A stretch of 64,000 nucleotides of DNA from CAYYFX01 sp964571855 (GCA_964571855.1 CAZNDO010000008.1:1-64000), one strand, 5' to 3'. Counted from the stretch's first letter, positions 11,058 through 19,890 are shown. The notes: generated by a model not told the origin, from the sequence alone. Program-made: numbers and translations.

Positions 11058-12110
11058 GTGAGCCCCGCCCCGTCGCCCGCCGTGCGCGCCGCCGACTTCG
11101 ACTACGACCTCCCCGACGCGCTGATCGCGCAGGAGCCGGCGCCGCGCCGCGCGGACGCGCGCCTGCTGCACCTGCCCGCGTCCGGACCGCCGGTGCATCG
11201 CGCGTTCCGCGACCTGCCGTCGCTGCTGCGCGCGGGCGACCTGCTCGTGCTGAACGAGACGCGCGTGATCGCCGCGCGCGTGGCGGCGCGTCGCGAGACC
11301 GGCGGCGCGGTGGAGGTGTTCCTCGTGCGGCGCGAAGGGGACGGGTGGCGCGCGCTCCTGCGTCCCGCGCGTCGCATCCGGCCCGGCGAGCGGCTGCGCG
11401 GCGGGGACGGGGCGTTCGGGCTCGTCGTGGAGTCGATGGACGCGGAGGGCGCGGCCGTCCGCGTGGAGGGGATCCCCGCGGACGAGCTCCCCGAGCGCTT
11501 CGGCCACGTGCCGCTGCCGCCCTACATCCGTCGCGCGGATCGCCCGGCGGATCGCGAGCGCTACCAGACCGTGTTCGCGCGCGTGCCGGGCGCCGTGGCG
11601 GCGCCGACCGCGGGACTGCACTTCGACGAGGCGACGCTGGCGGAGGTGGCCGCCGCGGGCGCGCGGGTCGCGCGGATCGTGCTGCACGTGGGCCCGGGCA
11701 CGTTCCGGCCGCTGCCGGACGGCGACCTGGACGCGCACGCGCTGGATGCGGAGCGGTACGAGGTGCCGGCGGCGGCGGCCGCGGCGGTCCTCGCCACGCG
11801 CGCGGCCGGCGGCCGCGTGGTCGCGGTGGGAACCACGGTGGTCCGGTCGCTGGAGTCCTGGGCCGCGGCGGGAGCGTCGCCGGACGGTGGGGCCGGGGAC
11901 ACGCGTCTCTTCATCCGCCCGCCGTTCGACTTCCGCGCCGTCGACGCGCTGCTCACGAACTTCCACCTGCCGCGGTCGTCCCTGCTGTGCCTCGTGGCCG
12001 CGTTCTCCGGAACGGAGCGGATCCTCGCGGCCTACCGCGAGGCCGTGGCCGCGCGGTACCGCTTCTACTCGTACGGCGACGCCACGTTCCTCGAGCGGGG
12101 GACGCCGTGA
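11058..12110 (+). CDS. queA: tRNA preQ1(34) S-adenosylmethionine ribosyltransferase-isomerase QueA
   Basis: 350 residues, family length. It transfers and rearranges the ribose of SAM onto 7-aminomethyl-7-deazaguanine in the tRNA wobble position to make epoxyqueuosine. Signature blocks are present: DFDYDLPDALIAQEP at the N terminus, DLLVLNETRVIAAR, PLPPYI near the middle, APTAGLHF, and HVGPGTFRP. It stops inside the GTG start of tgt (GTGA overlap), so the two queuosine enzymes are translationally coupled. No queC, queD, queE or queG is in the window. Confidence 0.97.
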   Translation: MSPAPSPAVRAADFDYDLPDALIAQEPAPRRADARLLHLPASGPPVHRAFRDLPSLLRAGDLLVLNETRVIAARVAARRETGGAVEVFLVRREGDGWRALLRPARRIRPGERLRGGDGAFGLVVESMDAEGAAVRVEGIPADELPERFGHVPLPPYIRRADRPADRERYQTVFARVPGAVAAPTAGLHFDEATLAEVAAAGARVARIVLHVGPGTFRPLPDGDLDAHALDAERYEVPAAAAAAVLATRAAGGRVVAVGTTVVRSLESWAAAGASPDGGAGDTRLFIRPPFDFRAVDALLTNFHLPRSSLLCLVAAFSGTERILAAYREAVAARYRFYSYGDATFLERGTP

Positions 12111-13249
12111 GCTTCGCCTTCCGGGTGGTGGCCACGGACGGGCCGGCACGCGCCGGCGTGCTGGAGACGCCGCACGGCGAGATCCCCACGCCCATCTTCA
12201 TGCCGGTGGGCACGCGCGGCTCGGTGAAGGCGCTGTCCGTGGCGGATCTGCAGGCGTGCGGCGCGCGCATCATCCTCGGCAACACGTACCACCTGTACCT
12301 GCGTCCGGGCGAGGAGGTGGTGCGGGACGCGGGCGGCCTCGCGACGTTCAACGGCTGGCGCGGGCCCACGCTCACGGACTCCGGCGGGTTCCAGGTCGTG
12401 AGCCTGGCGAAGCTCGCGTCCATCGACGACGACGGCGTCACGTTCCGCTCGCACCTCGACGGCTCCGCGCACCGGTTCACGCCCGAGTCCGTCGTGCGGG
12501 TGCAGCGCGCGCTCGCCGCGGACGTCATGATGCCGCTGGACTGCCCGCCCGCCCCGGGCCTGGGCGGGGACGAGGCGCGCCGCGCGGACGAGCGCACGCT
12601 CGGCTGGCTGGACCGGACGCGCGCGGAGTTCGCGCGCACGGAGGGATCCTCCGCGTCGGGGCGGGCCCAGGCGCTCTTCGGGATCGCCCAGGGAGGCTTC
12701 TCCGCGGCGGCCCGGCGGGAGTTCGCGGCCGCCCTTGTGGACCGGGAACTGCCCGGATATGCTGTCGGCGGTCTGTCCATCGGGGAGTCGCGGGAAACCA
12801 CGCGGGAGATGCTGCAGGCGTCTCTCGACGTGCTGCCGGCGGCGAAGCCCCGGTACCTCATGGGGATGGGGACGCCGGAGGATCTCGTGGACGGGATCGC
12901 GCGCGGCGTGGACATGTTCGACTGCGTGCTCCCCACGCGCAACGCGCGCAACGGGCAGGCGCTGACGTGGCGCGGGCCCGTGAACCTGCGGCTGGCGCGA
13001 CGCGAACGGGACTTCGGGCCCATCGACCCGGACTGCCGCTGCGAGGCCTGCACCGGGTACACGCGCGCGTACGTCCGGCATCTCCAGAAGTGCGGGGAGA
13101 TCCTGGGCGCGCGGCTCGTGAGCCTGCACAACGTGCACTTCTTCCTGGAGCTCGTGCGGACGCTCCGGGAGGCCATCCTGCGGGGCGGGTTCGCGCGCGC
13201 GCGCGCGGACATCCTCGCGAAGCTGACGGAAGGGGAAGACGATCGATGA
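12107..13249 (+). CDS. tgt: queuine tRNA-ribosyltransferase (TGT)
   Basis: 380 residues. It exchanges guanine 34 of GUN-anticodon tRNAs for preQ1. The active-site aspartate block DSGGFQ starts at D91. GGLSIGES and the PTRNARNGQALT segment follow. The zinc site is C310-x-C312-x-x-C315 with a downstream histidine. The GTG start at 12107 overlaps the queA stop; the open frame that continues upstream is a shadow of queA. Its stop overlaps the ATG of yajC. The queA-tgt-yajC order is widespread. Confidence 0.97.
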   Translation: MSFAFRVVATDGPARAGVLETPHGEIPTPIFMPVGTRGSVKALSVADLQACGARIILGNTYHLYLRPGEEVVRDAGGLATFNGWRGPTLTDSGGFQVVSLAKLASIDDDGVTFRSHLDGSAHRFTPESVVRVQRALAADVMMPLDCPPAPGLGGDEARRADERTLGWLDRTRAEFARTEGSSASGRAQALFGIAQGGFSAAARREFAAALVDRELPGYAVGGLSIGESRETTREMLQASLDVLPAAKPRYLMGMGTPEDLVDGIARGVDMFDCVLPTRNARNGQALTWRGPVNLRLARRERDFGPIDPDCRCEACTGYTRAYVRHLQKCGEILGARLVSLHNVHFFLELVRTLREAILRGGFARARADILAKLTEGEDDR

Positions 13250-13602
13250 TGCTCATCCTCGCGGTCGGGACCACGCCCGCGTCCGGCGCGGCGCAGCCCT
13301 CCGCGTTCTCGTACCTCGTCCCGCTGCTGGCCATCCTGTTCATCTACTACTTCATCCTGCTGCGCCCGCAGCAGAAGGAGAGCCAGCGGCACAAGAAGCT
13401 GCTGGAGTCGCTGAAGAAGGGCGACGAGGTCATCACGGACTCGGGGCTGGTGGGGACCGTGGTGGCGGTGCAGGACGAGTTCGTCGTGCTGAAGGCGGGC
13501 GAGACCACGAAGCTGAAGTTCCTCAAGTCCAAGGTCTGGAGCCGGCTGAGCAGCCTCGACGCGGCGAAGGACCCCGGGGACAAGGCGAAGAGCGCGTCGT
13601 GA
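13246..13602 (+). CDS. yajC: preprotein translocase accessory subunit YajC
   Basis: 118-residue inner-membrane protein of the SecDF-YajC complex that assists protein export. One transmembrane helix lies at about residues 22-42 (YLVPLLAILFIYYFILLRP), followed by the family's R-P-Q-Q-K-E stretch and a small cytoplasmic domain (KKGDEVITDSGLVGTVVAV). Two adjacent ATG codons are possible; 13246 overlaps the tgt stop. secD and secF, the usual next genes, are absent here; def follows with a 4-bp overlap instead. Confidence 0.95.
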   Translation: MMLILAVGTTPASGAAQPSAFSYLVPLLAILFIYYFILLRPQQKESQRHKKLLESLKKGDEVITDSGLVGTVVAVQDEFVVLKAGETTKLKFLKSKVWSRLSSLDAAKDPGDKAKSAS

Positions 13603-14108
13603 TCCGGAAGATCCGCGTGTTCGGGGATCCCGTGCTGCGCGAGAAGGCGGCCCCGACCGGCGGCGTGGACGAGGGCGTGCGCGCGCTCGCGGCGGACCTG
13701 CTGGACACCCTCGCGGCCGCGGAAGGCGTGGGGCTCGCGGCGCCGCAGATCGGGGTGGGCCGGCGCGTGATCGCCGTGCACCCGCCGCCGCCGGACGACG
13801 GGGGCGAGCGACCCGGGCCGTCGGTGTACGTGGACCCGGAGATCGTGGAGCGCGGCGGCGGGCACGAGACGGCGGAGGAGGGCTGCCTCTCCATCCCCGG
13901 CGTGTACGAGGACGTGAAGCGGGACCGGCGCATCCGCATCCGCGCGCTGTCCCTGGACGGCCGGCCGCTGGACCTCGGCGCGGAAGGGATCGTGGCCCGC
14001 ATCTTCCAGCACGAGATCGACCACCTGGACGGCGTGCTGTTCGTGGACCGGGTGGGGCCGATGCGGCGCGCGCTCCTGAAGAAGAAGCTGCGCTCGCTGC
14101 AGGAGTAG
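13599..14108 (+). CDS. def: peptide deformylase
   Basis: 169 residues. It removes the formyl group from nascent N-terminal methionine using a metal bound by a cysteine and two histidines. The three family motifs are clear: GVGLAAPQIG (motif 1), EEGCLSIPG (motif 2, metal Cys) and QHEIDHLDG (motif 3, metal histidines and catalytic Glu). The GTG start overlaps the yajC stop. fmt lies 8 bp downstream, so formylation and deformylation enzymes are paired in one operon. Confidence 0.98.
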   Translation: MIRKIRVFGDPVLREKAAPTGGVDEGVRALAADLLDTLAAAEGVGLAAPQIGVGRRVIAVHPPPPDDGGERPGPSVYVDPEIVERGGGHETAEEGCLSIPGVYEDVKRDRRIRIRALSLDGRPLDLGAEGIVARIFQHEIDHLDGVLFVDRVGPMRRALLKKKLRSLQE

Positions 14109-14116
14109 GCCGCGCC

Positions 14117-15031
14117 GTGCGCGTCGTGTTCTGCGGCACGCCGGAAATCGCGGTCCCGTCGCTGCGCGCGGCGGCCGGGGCGGCGGACGTGCTGGCCGTG
14201 CTGACGCAGCCGGACCGGCCCGCCGGCCGCGGGCTGAGGACGCGCCCGAGTCCCGTGAAGGAGGCGGCTCAGGCGCTCTCCCTGCGCGTGCTGGATCCCC
14301 CGAAGCCGAAGCACGTGCGGGCGGAGCTCGAGGCGATGCGACCGGACGCGATCGTCGTGGTGGCGTACGGCCACATCTTCCGGCCGTGGCTGCTCGCGCT
14401 GCCGCCGCGCGGGTGCGTGAACGTGCACTTCTCCCTGCTCCCGCGGCATCGCGGCGCGGCGCCGGTGGCGTGGGCGATCCTGGACGGCGACGCGGAGAGC
14501 GGCGTGAGCACGATGCGTCTCGACGAGGGCGTGGACACGGGGCCCGTGTACCTGCAGGAGCGCGTCGCGCTGGCGCCGGACGAGACGCAGGCCACGCTGT
14601 CCGCACGGCTCGCGGACGCGGGGGCGGCGCTCCTCGCGCGCACGCTGCGCGGGATCGCGGACGGGACGCTGGAGGCTTCGCCGCAACCGGCGGAGGGAGC
14701 CACGCACGCGCGCATGCTGACCGCGGAGGACGGCCGGCTGGACTGGTCGCGACCGGCCGCGGAGCTGGAGCGCCGCGTGCGGGGTCTGGCGCCGTGGCCC
14801 GGCACGTTCACGACGTTCCGCGGGCGCACGCTGAAGGTGCGCGCCGCGCGCCTGGCCGGCGGCGAGGATGCTCCCGGGAGCCTGCGCGCGGACGGCGATG
14901 CGCTGCGGGTCGGCACGGGGCAAGGGCGGCTGGAACTCGTGACCGTGCAGCCGGAAGGGAAACCGGCCATGGAGGCGGCGGCGTGGGCGCGCGGCGCGCG
15001 GATCGTTCCCGGGGAGATGCTGGGCCGGTGA
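14117..15031 (+). CDS. fmt: methionyl-tRNA formyltransferase
   Basis: 304 residues. It formylates initiator Met-tRNA using 10-formyl-tetrahydrofolate. The N-terminal Rossmann-like domain begins VVFCGTPEIAVPSL. The catalytic region holds N-V-H-F-S-L-L-P-R-H-R-G-A-A-P (catalytic Asn and His), followed by a C-terminal OB-like domain. In this family the second residue of that motif is usually I or V, so it is typical. The GTG start lies 8 bp after def, and its stop overlaps the rsmB GTG. Confidence 0.97.
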   Translation: MRVVFCGTPEIAVPSLRAAAGAADVLAVLTQPDRPAGRGLRTRPSPVKEAAQALSLRVLDPPKPKHVRAELEAMRPDAIVVVAYGHIFRPWLLALPPRGCVNVHFSLLPRHRGAAPVAWAILDGDAESGVSTMRLDEGVDTGPVYLQERVALAPDETQATLSARLADAGAALLARTLRGIADGTLEASPQPAEGATHARMLTAEDGRLDWSRPAAELERRVRGLAPWPGTFTTFRGRTLKVRAARLAGGEDAPGSLRADGDALRVGTGQGRLELVTVQPEGKPAMEAAAWARGARIVPGEMLGR

Positions 15032-16377
15032 GCGCGGGGAACGCGCCGCGCGAGGCCGCGCTGTCCGTGTTCCTCGCCTGGGACGCGGGGCGCGAGACCG
15101 CGGACGCGCTTCTCGGGCCGCGGCTGGCGAAGCTGGCCGGCCGGGACCGGGACCTCGCCGCGGAGCTGGTGCGCGGCGTGTTCCGCTGGCGCGGGCGGCT
15201 GGACTGGCAGCTCGGGCACTTCCTCTCGCGGCCGCTGGAGGCGCTGGATCCGCCCCTGCTGTGGATCCTCCGGCTCGGGCTGTACCAGCTGGACCGGCTG
15301 GACCGGGTGCCCGCGCACGCCGCGGTGAACACCACGGTGGAGCTGGCGAAGCGGCGGCTCGGCGGGGGGGCGGCGGGCTTCGCGAACGCCGTGATGCGGC
15401 GCGCGGGGCGCGAGCTGGCGGATCTCGTGGAGCCCGACGCCGCGGAGGATCCGCTGGGGCATCTGGAAGCGCGCACCAGCCATCCGCGCTGGCTGCTGGA
15501 GCGGTGGCTCGCGCGCCGCGGGTTCGCGGGGACGTTGAAGCTGGCCGCGGCAGGGAACCGGAAGCCCTCCTTGACGCTCCGGGTGGTGTCCGACAGAGTC
15601 GACGCCGCCGACCTGCTGGGCGACCTGCGCGGGCGCGGCGTCGCGGCGCGTCCCGGGGCGATCCTGCCGGACACGGTCGTGCTGGAGGACGGCTGGCACC
15701 CCGCGGTGCGCGACGCGCTGGACGCGGGGCTGTGCGTCGTCCAGGACGAGGCGGCCGGGCTCGTCGCGCACGTGGCGCGGCCCACGCGCGGCGCGCGGGT
15801 GCTGGACGTGTGCGCCGGGGTCGGCGGGAAGGCGCTGCACTTCGCCGAGCTGTGCGGCGAGGCGACGGTCGTGGCGTGCGACGTGTCGGTCCGGCGGCTG
15901 CAGGCGCTCGCGGGCGCGGCGGAGCGCACCGGGCGGGGCCGGGTCCTCTGCGTGGCGGCGGACGGCCGCCGGCCCGCGGTGCGCGGAGGCTTCGCCCGGG
16001 TGCTGGTGGACGCGCCGTGCACGAACACCGGTGTGCTCGCGCGGCGCGCGGATGCGCGCTGGCGGCGGACGGCGGAGGATCTGCCGCGGCTCGCGGCGCT
16101 GCAGGGCGAGTTGCTGGACGCGTCGCGCGGCATGGTGGGGCCGGGGGGAGTGCTCGTGTATTCCACGTGTTCGCTGGAGCCCGAGGAGAACGAGGACGTC
16201 GTGCGGGGCTACCTCGCGCGGCATCGCGCGGACGCGCTCGTGCCCGCGGACGACCTGCTGCCCCCGGAGCTGCTCTCGGACGGATGCCTGCGCACGGACC
16301 CCGCCGCGCACGGGGTGGACGGGGCGTTCGCCGCGGCGATCCGCGTGGGCGGCGGGGCGTTGAGGGTGCTGGCGTGA
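15028..16377 (+). CDS. rsmB: 16S rRNA (cytosine-5) methyltransferase RsmB
   Basis: 449 residues. An N-terminal NusB-like RNA-binding domain (about 1-140, with FRWRGRLDWQL and RLGLYQLD) is joined to a SAM-dependent m5C methyltransferase domain. SAM motif I is VLDVCAGVGGKA. The two reactive cysteines are C331 in DAPC and C381 in STCSLEPEE; C381 is the expected nucleophile. It is predicted to modify C967 of 16S rRNA. The GTG start overlaps the fmt stop. def-fmt-rsmB is a conserved cluster. Confidence 0.96.
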   Translation: MSAGNAPREAALSVFLAWDAGRETADALLGPRLAKLAGRDRDLAAELVRGVFRWRGRLDWQLGHFLSRPLEALDPPLLWILRLGLYQLDRLDRVPAHAAVNTTVELAKRRLGGGAAGFANAVMRRAGRELADLVEPDAAEDPLGHLEARTSHPRWLLERWLARRGFAGTLKLAAAGNRKPSLTLRVVSDRVDAADLLGDLRGRGVAARPGAILPDTVVLEDGWHPAVRDALDAGLCVVQDEAAGLVAHVARPTRGARVLDVCAGVGGKALHFAELCGEATVVACDVSVRRLQALAGAAERTGRGRVLCVAADGRRPAVRGGFARVLVDAPCTNTGVLARRADARWRRTAEDLPRLAALQGELLDASRGMVGPGGVLVYSTCSLEPEENEDVVRGYLARHRADALVPADDLLPPELLSDGCLRTDPAAHGVDGAFAAAIRVGGGALRVLA

Positions 16378-17093
16378 AGCGCGCGCTGGAGCTGGTCGCG
16401 GTGGCCGCGCTCGCGTTCGTGTCCGGCGTGGCGCTCGTGCATCTGGGGATGCTCCTGTTCGTCCGGACCGGCGGCCAGACGCAGGTGCCGGACGTCGTGG
16501 GCCAGGAGCTCGGCGCGGCGCGGGCCGCGTTGGAGCGGGCCGGGTTCACCGGCGTCGAGGAGCACGAGGCGAACTCGTCGGACTTCGCGGCCGGTCGCGT
16601 GTCGGAGCAGCGCCCGGACGGCGGGACCCTGCTGCGGCGCGGCCGGAAGGTGTGGTTGACCGTGTCCCTCGGTCCGCGCCGCGCCACCGCGCCGCGCGTG
16701 GCGGGGCTGTCCATCCGCCAGGCCGGCATCGCGCTGCAGGACGAGCAGCTGGAGAGCGGCGACATCGCGCGCGCGCACCATCCGGAGGTGCCGCGGGGAC
16801 ACGTGATCGCGCAGGATCCGCCCGCGGGGCAGTCCCTGTCCGAGGGACAGCGCGTGGATCTCCTGCTGAGCCTCGGACCGCCCCCGAAGGAGTGGGTGCT
16901 CCCGGACCTCACCGGCCGTCCCGCGATGGAGGCCGAGATCCGTCTCGAGCGCGCGGGACTCCGGGTGGGCGACCGGACCGTGGTGCTCGATCCGGGCGCG
17001 CCCGCGGGGACCGTGGTGGAACAGGACCCGCCGGCCGGCAGCCGCGTGGCGGCGGGCCAGCGCGTGGACCTCGTGGTGGCGTCCCGCCGCTGA
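16374..17093 (+). CDS. membrane-anchored PASTA-domain protein
   Basis: 239 residues. A short cytoplasmic start and one transmembrane helix (about 5-28) are followed by three tandem PASTA domains (about 37-102, 104-170 and 174-238). Each holds the V-P-D/V-x-G opening and the Q-x-P-x-x-G turn (QRPDGG, QDPPAG, QDPPAG). PASTA domains bind peptidoglycan or muropeptides. No Ser/Thr kinase or transpeptidase domain is attached, so this is an orphan PASTA anchor. Similar proteins sit between rsmB/sun and rpe in other bacteria. The GTG overlaps the rsmB stop. A cell-wall sensing or anchoring role is inference. Confidence 0.9.
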   Translation: MKRALELVAVAALAFVSGVALVHLGMLLFVRTGGQTQVPDVVGQELGAARAALERAGFTGVEEHEANSSDFAAGRVSEQRPDGGTLLRRGRKVWLTVSLGPRRATAPRVAGLSIRQAGIALQDEQLESGDIARAHHPEVPRGHVIAQDPPAGQSLSEGQRVDLLLSLGPPPKEWVLPDLTGRPAMEAEIRLERAGLRVGDRTVVLDPGAPAGTVVEQDPPAGSRVAAGQRVDLVVASRR

Positions 17094-17151
17094 ACGGGTG
17101 GCCGGCCCGTGCGGCGCATGTTACATTGCCCGGCGGAAGGGAGGTGCGGGG

Positions 17152-17823
17152 ATGCAACGGATCCGGGTGGCCCCGTCGCTGCTGTCCGCGGACTTCGGGG
17201 CGCTGGAGCGCGACGTGCGCCGGGTGGAGGAGGCGGGCGCGGACCTCCTGCACCTGGACGTGATGGACGGGCGCTTCGTGCCGAACATCTCGTTCGGCCC
17301 GGTCGTGGTGCAGGCCGTGCGCCGGGTGACCCGCCTGCCGCTGGATGTGCACCTCATGATCGAGGAGCCGGCCCGCTACGTGGACGCGTTCGCCGACGCC
17401 GGCGCGGACGGGTTGACCGTGCACGTGGAGGCCTGCGAGGACGTCTCCGCCACGCTGGACGCCATCCGGGACCGTGATCTGAAGGTGGGGCTCACGCTCC
17501 GTCCGCGCACCCCGTTCTCGGACGTGGAGCCGTTCCTCGAGTCCCTGGACCTCCTGCTCGTGATGACCGTGGAACCCGGCTTCGGGGGCCAGGACTACCT
17601 GCGGGACCAGGAGGCGAAGCTGACGCGGGCCCGTGAACTGCGCCGCGCCGCCGGCCACGGGTACGCGATCGAGGTGGACGGCGGGATCGGCGCCGCCACG
17701 GCGCGGCGGGCGGTGGATGCGGGGGCGGAGATCCTGGTCACGGGCTCGGCGCTGTTCGGGGCCCCGGACCTCCCCGCCTACGTCCGCGAACTCCAGTCCC
17801 TGGAGCCCGCCCGCATCCGGTAG
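17152..17823 (+). CDS. rpe: ribulose-phosphate 3-epimerase
   Basis: 223-residue TIM barrel that interconverts ribulose-5-phosphate and xylulose-5-phosphate in the pentose phosphate pathway. It shows the family start APSLLSADFG, metal ligands H34 and D36 in LLHLDVMDGRF, the DVHLMI block, MTVEPGFGGQ, and EVDGGIG with the catalytic Asp. An upstream in-frame GTG at 17098 is possible, but AAGGGAGGTG (17138-17147) points to the ATG at 17152. It is the last gene of the def cluster. Confidence 0.97.
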   Translation: MQRIRVAPSLLSADFGALERDVRRVEEAGADLLHLDVMDGRFVPNISFGPVVVQAVRRVTRLPLDVHLMIEEPARYVDAFADAGADGLTVHVEACEDVSATLDAIRDRDLKVGLTLRPRTPFSDVEPFLESLDLLLVMTVEPGFGGQDYLRDQEAKLTRARELRRAAGHGYAIEVDGGIGAATARRAVDAGAEILVTGSALFGAPDLPAYVRELQSLEPARIR

Positions 17824-17826
17824 GTT

Positions 17827-17970
17827 GTGGTGCGGAGATTGTGGATGGCACCCGGGAACCCGCGCCGCGCCAAGGACTTCGTCCACCTCGCTTCGGATTC
17901 CGGAAGGAAGGCGGGTCAAGCCGTTGGAACAGAACGGTTTGCGCGGGTTCTTCCACAATCCCTGAACCAC
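17827..17970 (+). ncRNA. 144-nt structured inverted-repeat element between rpe and ffh
   Basis: The outer arms at 17827-17844 and 17953-17970 are an 18-bp inverted repeat with 15 matches. Inside them, GAACCCGCGC (17856-17865) and GCGCGGGTTC (17941-17950) are a perfect 10-bp inverted repeat. The core contains small hairpins such as GGAC-TTC-GTCC and CCGTT/AACGG. The nested order would fold as one long interrupted rod. I do not recognise an Rfam family. It could be a small RNA, a leader/terminator or a small mobile repeat. Strand is uncertain. Confidence 0.4.
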
Positions 17971-18045
17971 TGCCCACGCGGCGGACGGGGGGCGCGGGGC
18001 GTCCTTGCGGGGCCGGGGCGGGAGCCAGGGCGGCCGCCTCTCCGC

Positions 18046-18074
18046 TTGAAGGCCGTCCCGTCCTGTTTTAGGAT
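18046..18074 (+). promoter_or_regulatory. putative promoter for ffh
   Basis: TTGAAG (18046-18051), 17-bp spacer, TAGGAT (18069-18074), ending 33 bp before the ffh GTG. The TAGG-type -10 box recurs at other promoters in the window. Confidence 0.5.
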
Positions 18075-18107
18075 CCTCCGTTCGCGCGCCCGATTCCGAG
18101 GAAACCC

Positions 18108-19457
18108 GTGTTCGAAGACCTGACATCCCGTCTGGACGGGATCCTGCGCAAGTTGCGCGGCCCCGGGGTCGTCCGCGAGGCGGACGTCCGCGAGGCGCTG
18201 GGCGAGGTGCGCCGGGCCCTGCTCGAGGCGGACGTCCACTTCCGCGTTGCCAAGGAGCTGGTGCAGCGCATCGAGGCGCGCGCGGTCGGGCAGGAGGTGC
18301 TCTCCGGGCTCCGGCCGGGACAGCAGGTCGTCAAGATCGTGCACGACGAGCTCGCGCAGCTGCTCGGCGGCACGTCGTCCCTGCCCACGCTGACCGGGAC
18401 GCCGCCGGTGCCGTTGATGCTCGTGGGATTGCAGGGGTCGGGGAAGACCACCACGGCCGCGAAGCTGGCCGGGTGGGCGCGCAAGCAGGGGAAGAAGCCG
18501 TTCCTCGTGCCGGTGGATCCGTACCGGCCGGCGGCGCGCGACCAGCTGATCCGCCTCGCGAAGAAGCACGGGCACGGCGTGTACGAGGGCACGGAGACGG
18601 ATCCGCTGGCGATGGCGAAGCACGGCCTGGACGCCGCGCTGCGGGCCGCCGCGGACGTGGCCATCCTGGACACGGCCGGCCGGTTGCACATCGACGAGGA
18701 GCTCATGGCGGAGCTCAAGGCGCTGCGCGCGGCGGTGAAGCCGCGCGAGGTGCTCCTCGTCGTGGACGCCATGATCGGGCAGGATGCCGTGAACGTGGCC
18801 GAGCGCTTCTCGAGGGAGCTGGGCTTCGACGGCGTGGTGCTCACGAAGATGGACGGCGACGCGCGCGGCGGCGCGGCGCTCTCCATCCGCCAGGTGACCG
18901 GCGCGCCCATCAAGTTCGTGGGCGTCGGGGAGTCGGCGGACGCGCTCGAGGCGTTCCACCCGGACCGCATGGCCTCGCGCATCCTGAACATGGGCGACGT
19001 GATGACGCTCGTGGAGAAGGCGCAGGAGGCGGTGGAGGTCGAGGAGGCCGAGGATCTCGCGCGGAAGATGCGGCGCGCGGAGTTCGACCTGGAGGACTTC
19101 CGGGACCAGCTCCGCCGTGTGAAGAAGCTCGGCCCCATGAGCCAGATCCTGTCCCTGATGCCGGGCGTCCCGAAGGACGCGCTGGCGGCGGTGGAGCAGG
19201 ACGGCGGGAAGTCGGTGAAGCGCGTGGAGGCCATCCTGGACTCCATGACGCCGGCGGAGCGGGCGAAGCCCGGGATCCTGAACGGGAGCCGGCGCAAGCG
19301 CATCGCGCGCGGCAGCGGCACGAGCGTGCAGGAAGTGAACCGCCTCCTCGCGCAGTTCGAGGACATGCGGAAGATGATGAAGCAGATGTCGAAGCTCACG
19401 AAGGGGAAGAAGGGGAAGCTGGCGGGGATCGGTCGCGGTCCCCGGGGCTTGTTCTAG
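18108..19457 (+). CDS. ffh: signal recognition particle protein Ffh (SRP54)
   Basis: 449-residue GTPase that binds signal peptides of nascent membrane proteins, together with the SRP RNA encoded at 47089-47217. The N domain (about 1-85) is followed by the G domain with P-loop GLQGSGKTTT (about 106), DTAGRL and a TKMDGDARGG block. The methionine-rich M domain (about 300-449) has the RNA-binding RRKRIARGSGTSVQEVN segment and a K-x-M-x-K-M tail. The GTG start has GAGGAAA upstream. It is followed by rpsP, starting the conserved ffh-rpsP-rimM-trmD-rplS group. Confidence 0.98.
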   Translation: MFEDLTSRLDGILRKLRGPGVVREADVREALGEVRRALLEADVHFRVAKELVQRIEARAVGQEVLSGLRPGQQVVKIVHDELAQLLGGTSSLPTLTGTPPVPLMLVGLQGSGKTTTAAKLAGWARKQGKKPFLVPVDPYRPAARDQLIRLAKKHGHGVYEGTETDPLAMAKHGLDAALRAAADVAILDTAGRLHIDEELMAELKALRAAVKPREVLLVVDAMIGQDAVNVAERFSRELGFDGVVLTKMDGDARGGAALSIRQVTGAPIKFVGVGESADALEAFHPDRMASRILNMGDVMTLVEKAQEAVEVEEAEDLARKMRRAEFDLEDFRDQLRRVKKLGPMSQILSLMPGVPKDALAAVEQDGGKSVKRVEAILDSMTPAERAKPGILNGSRRKRIARGSGTSVQEVNRLLAQFEDMRKMMKQMSKLTKGKKGKLAGIGRGPRGLF

Positions 19458-19492
19458 CGCGCCGCCGCGAGGCGGCATGAGGAGGTCCGTTC

Positions 19493-19876
19493 TTGGTCAA
19501 GCTGCGTCTGGCGAGGATGGGAAACCGGAATCGCCCGTACTACCGGATGGTCGCCGCGGAGGATTCGTCCCGCCGCGACGGCCGCTTCATCGAGATCCTC
19601 GGCACCTACGATCCGCTCAAGAAGCCGGCGGCCGTCGAGGTGGAGTCCGATGCCGTGCTCAAGTGGCTCTCGCAGGGCGCGCAGCCCTCGGACACGGTCC
19701 GCCGCATCCTGGCGAAGACCGGCGTGTGGGCGCACTGGCGCGCGGTGCAGGCAGGCAAGGCCGAGCTCGCCGGCATGACGGACAGGAAGTCCGGCACGCT
19801 GGAGCGGAAGCGGAGCCCGCGGATGTCGAAGAAGGCGGCCGCGAAGATCAAGACCGAAGGCGGGGGCGGCGAGTAG
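19493..19876 (+). CDS. rpsP: 30S ribosomal protein bS16
   Basis: 127 residues. The N-terminal 80 match bS16: VKLRLARMGNRNRPYYRMV, then RDGRFIEILGTYDP. A lysine-rich C-terminal extension of about 40 residues goes beyond the usual 80-90-residue length. It uses TTG as start, set by GAGGAGG at 19479-19485. bS16 stabilises the central 16S domain. The khpA/ylqC KH-domain gene often found between rpsP and rimM is absent. Confidence 0.97.
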   Translation: MVKLRLARMGNRNRPYYRMVAAEDSSRRDGRFIEILGTYDPLKKPAAVEVESDAVLKWLSQGAQPSDTVRRILAKTGVWAHWRAVQAGKAELAGMTDRKSGTLERKRSPRMSKKAAAKIKTEGGGGE

Positions 19877-19890
19877 GCTCGCCGCGGAGC

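Noticed and set aside
13523..17119. 1198-codon minus-strand frame opposite def-fmt-rsmB-PASTA
   Set aside because: Low-complexity Arg/Ala/Pro composition of a shadow frame; the plus strand is fully explained.
17827..17970. 6S RNA as identity for the rpe-ffh element
   Set aside because: There is a closing stem, but I cannot see the large single-stranded central bubble mimicking an open promoter that defines 6S RNA.
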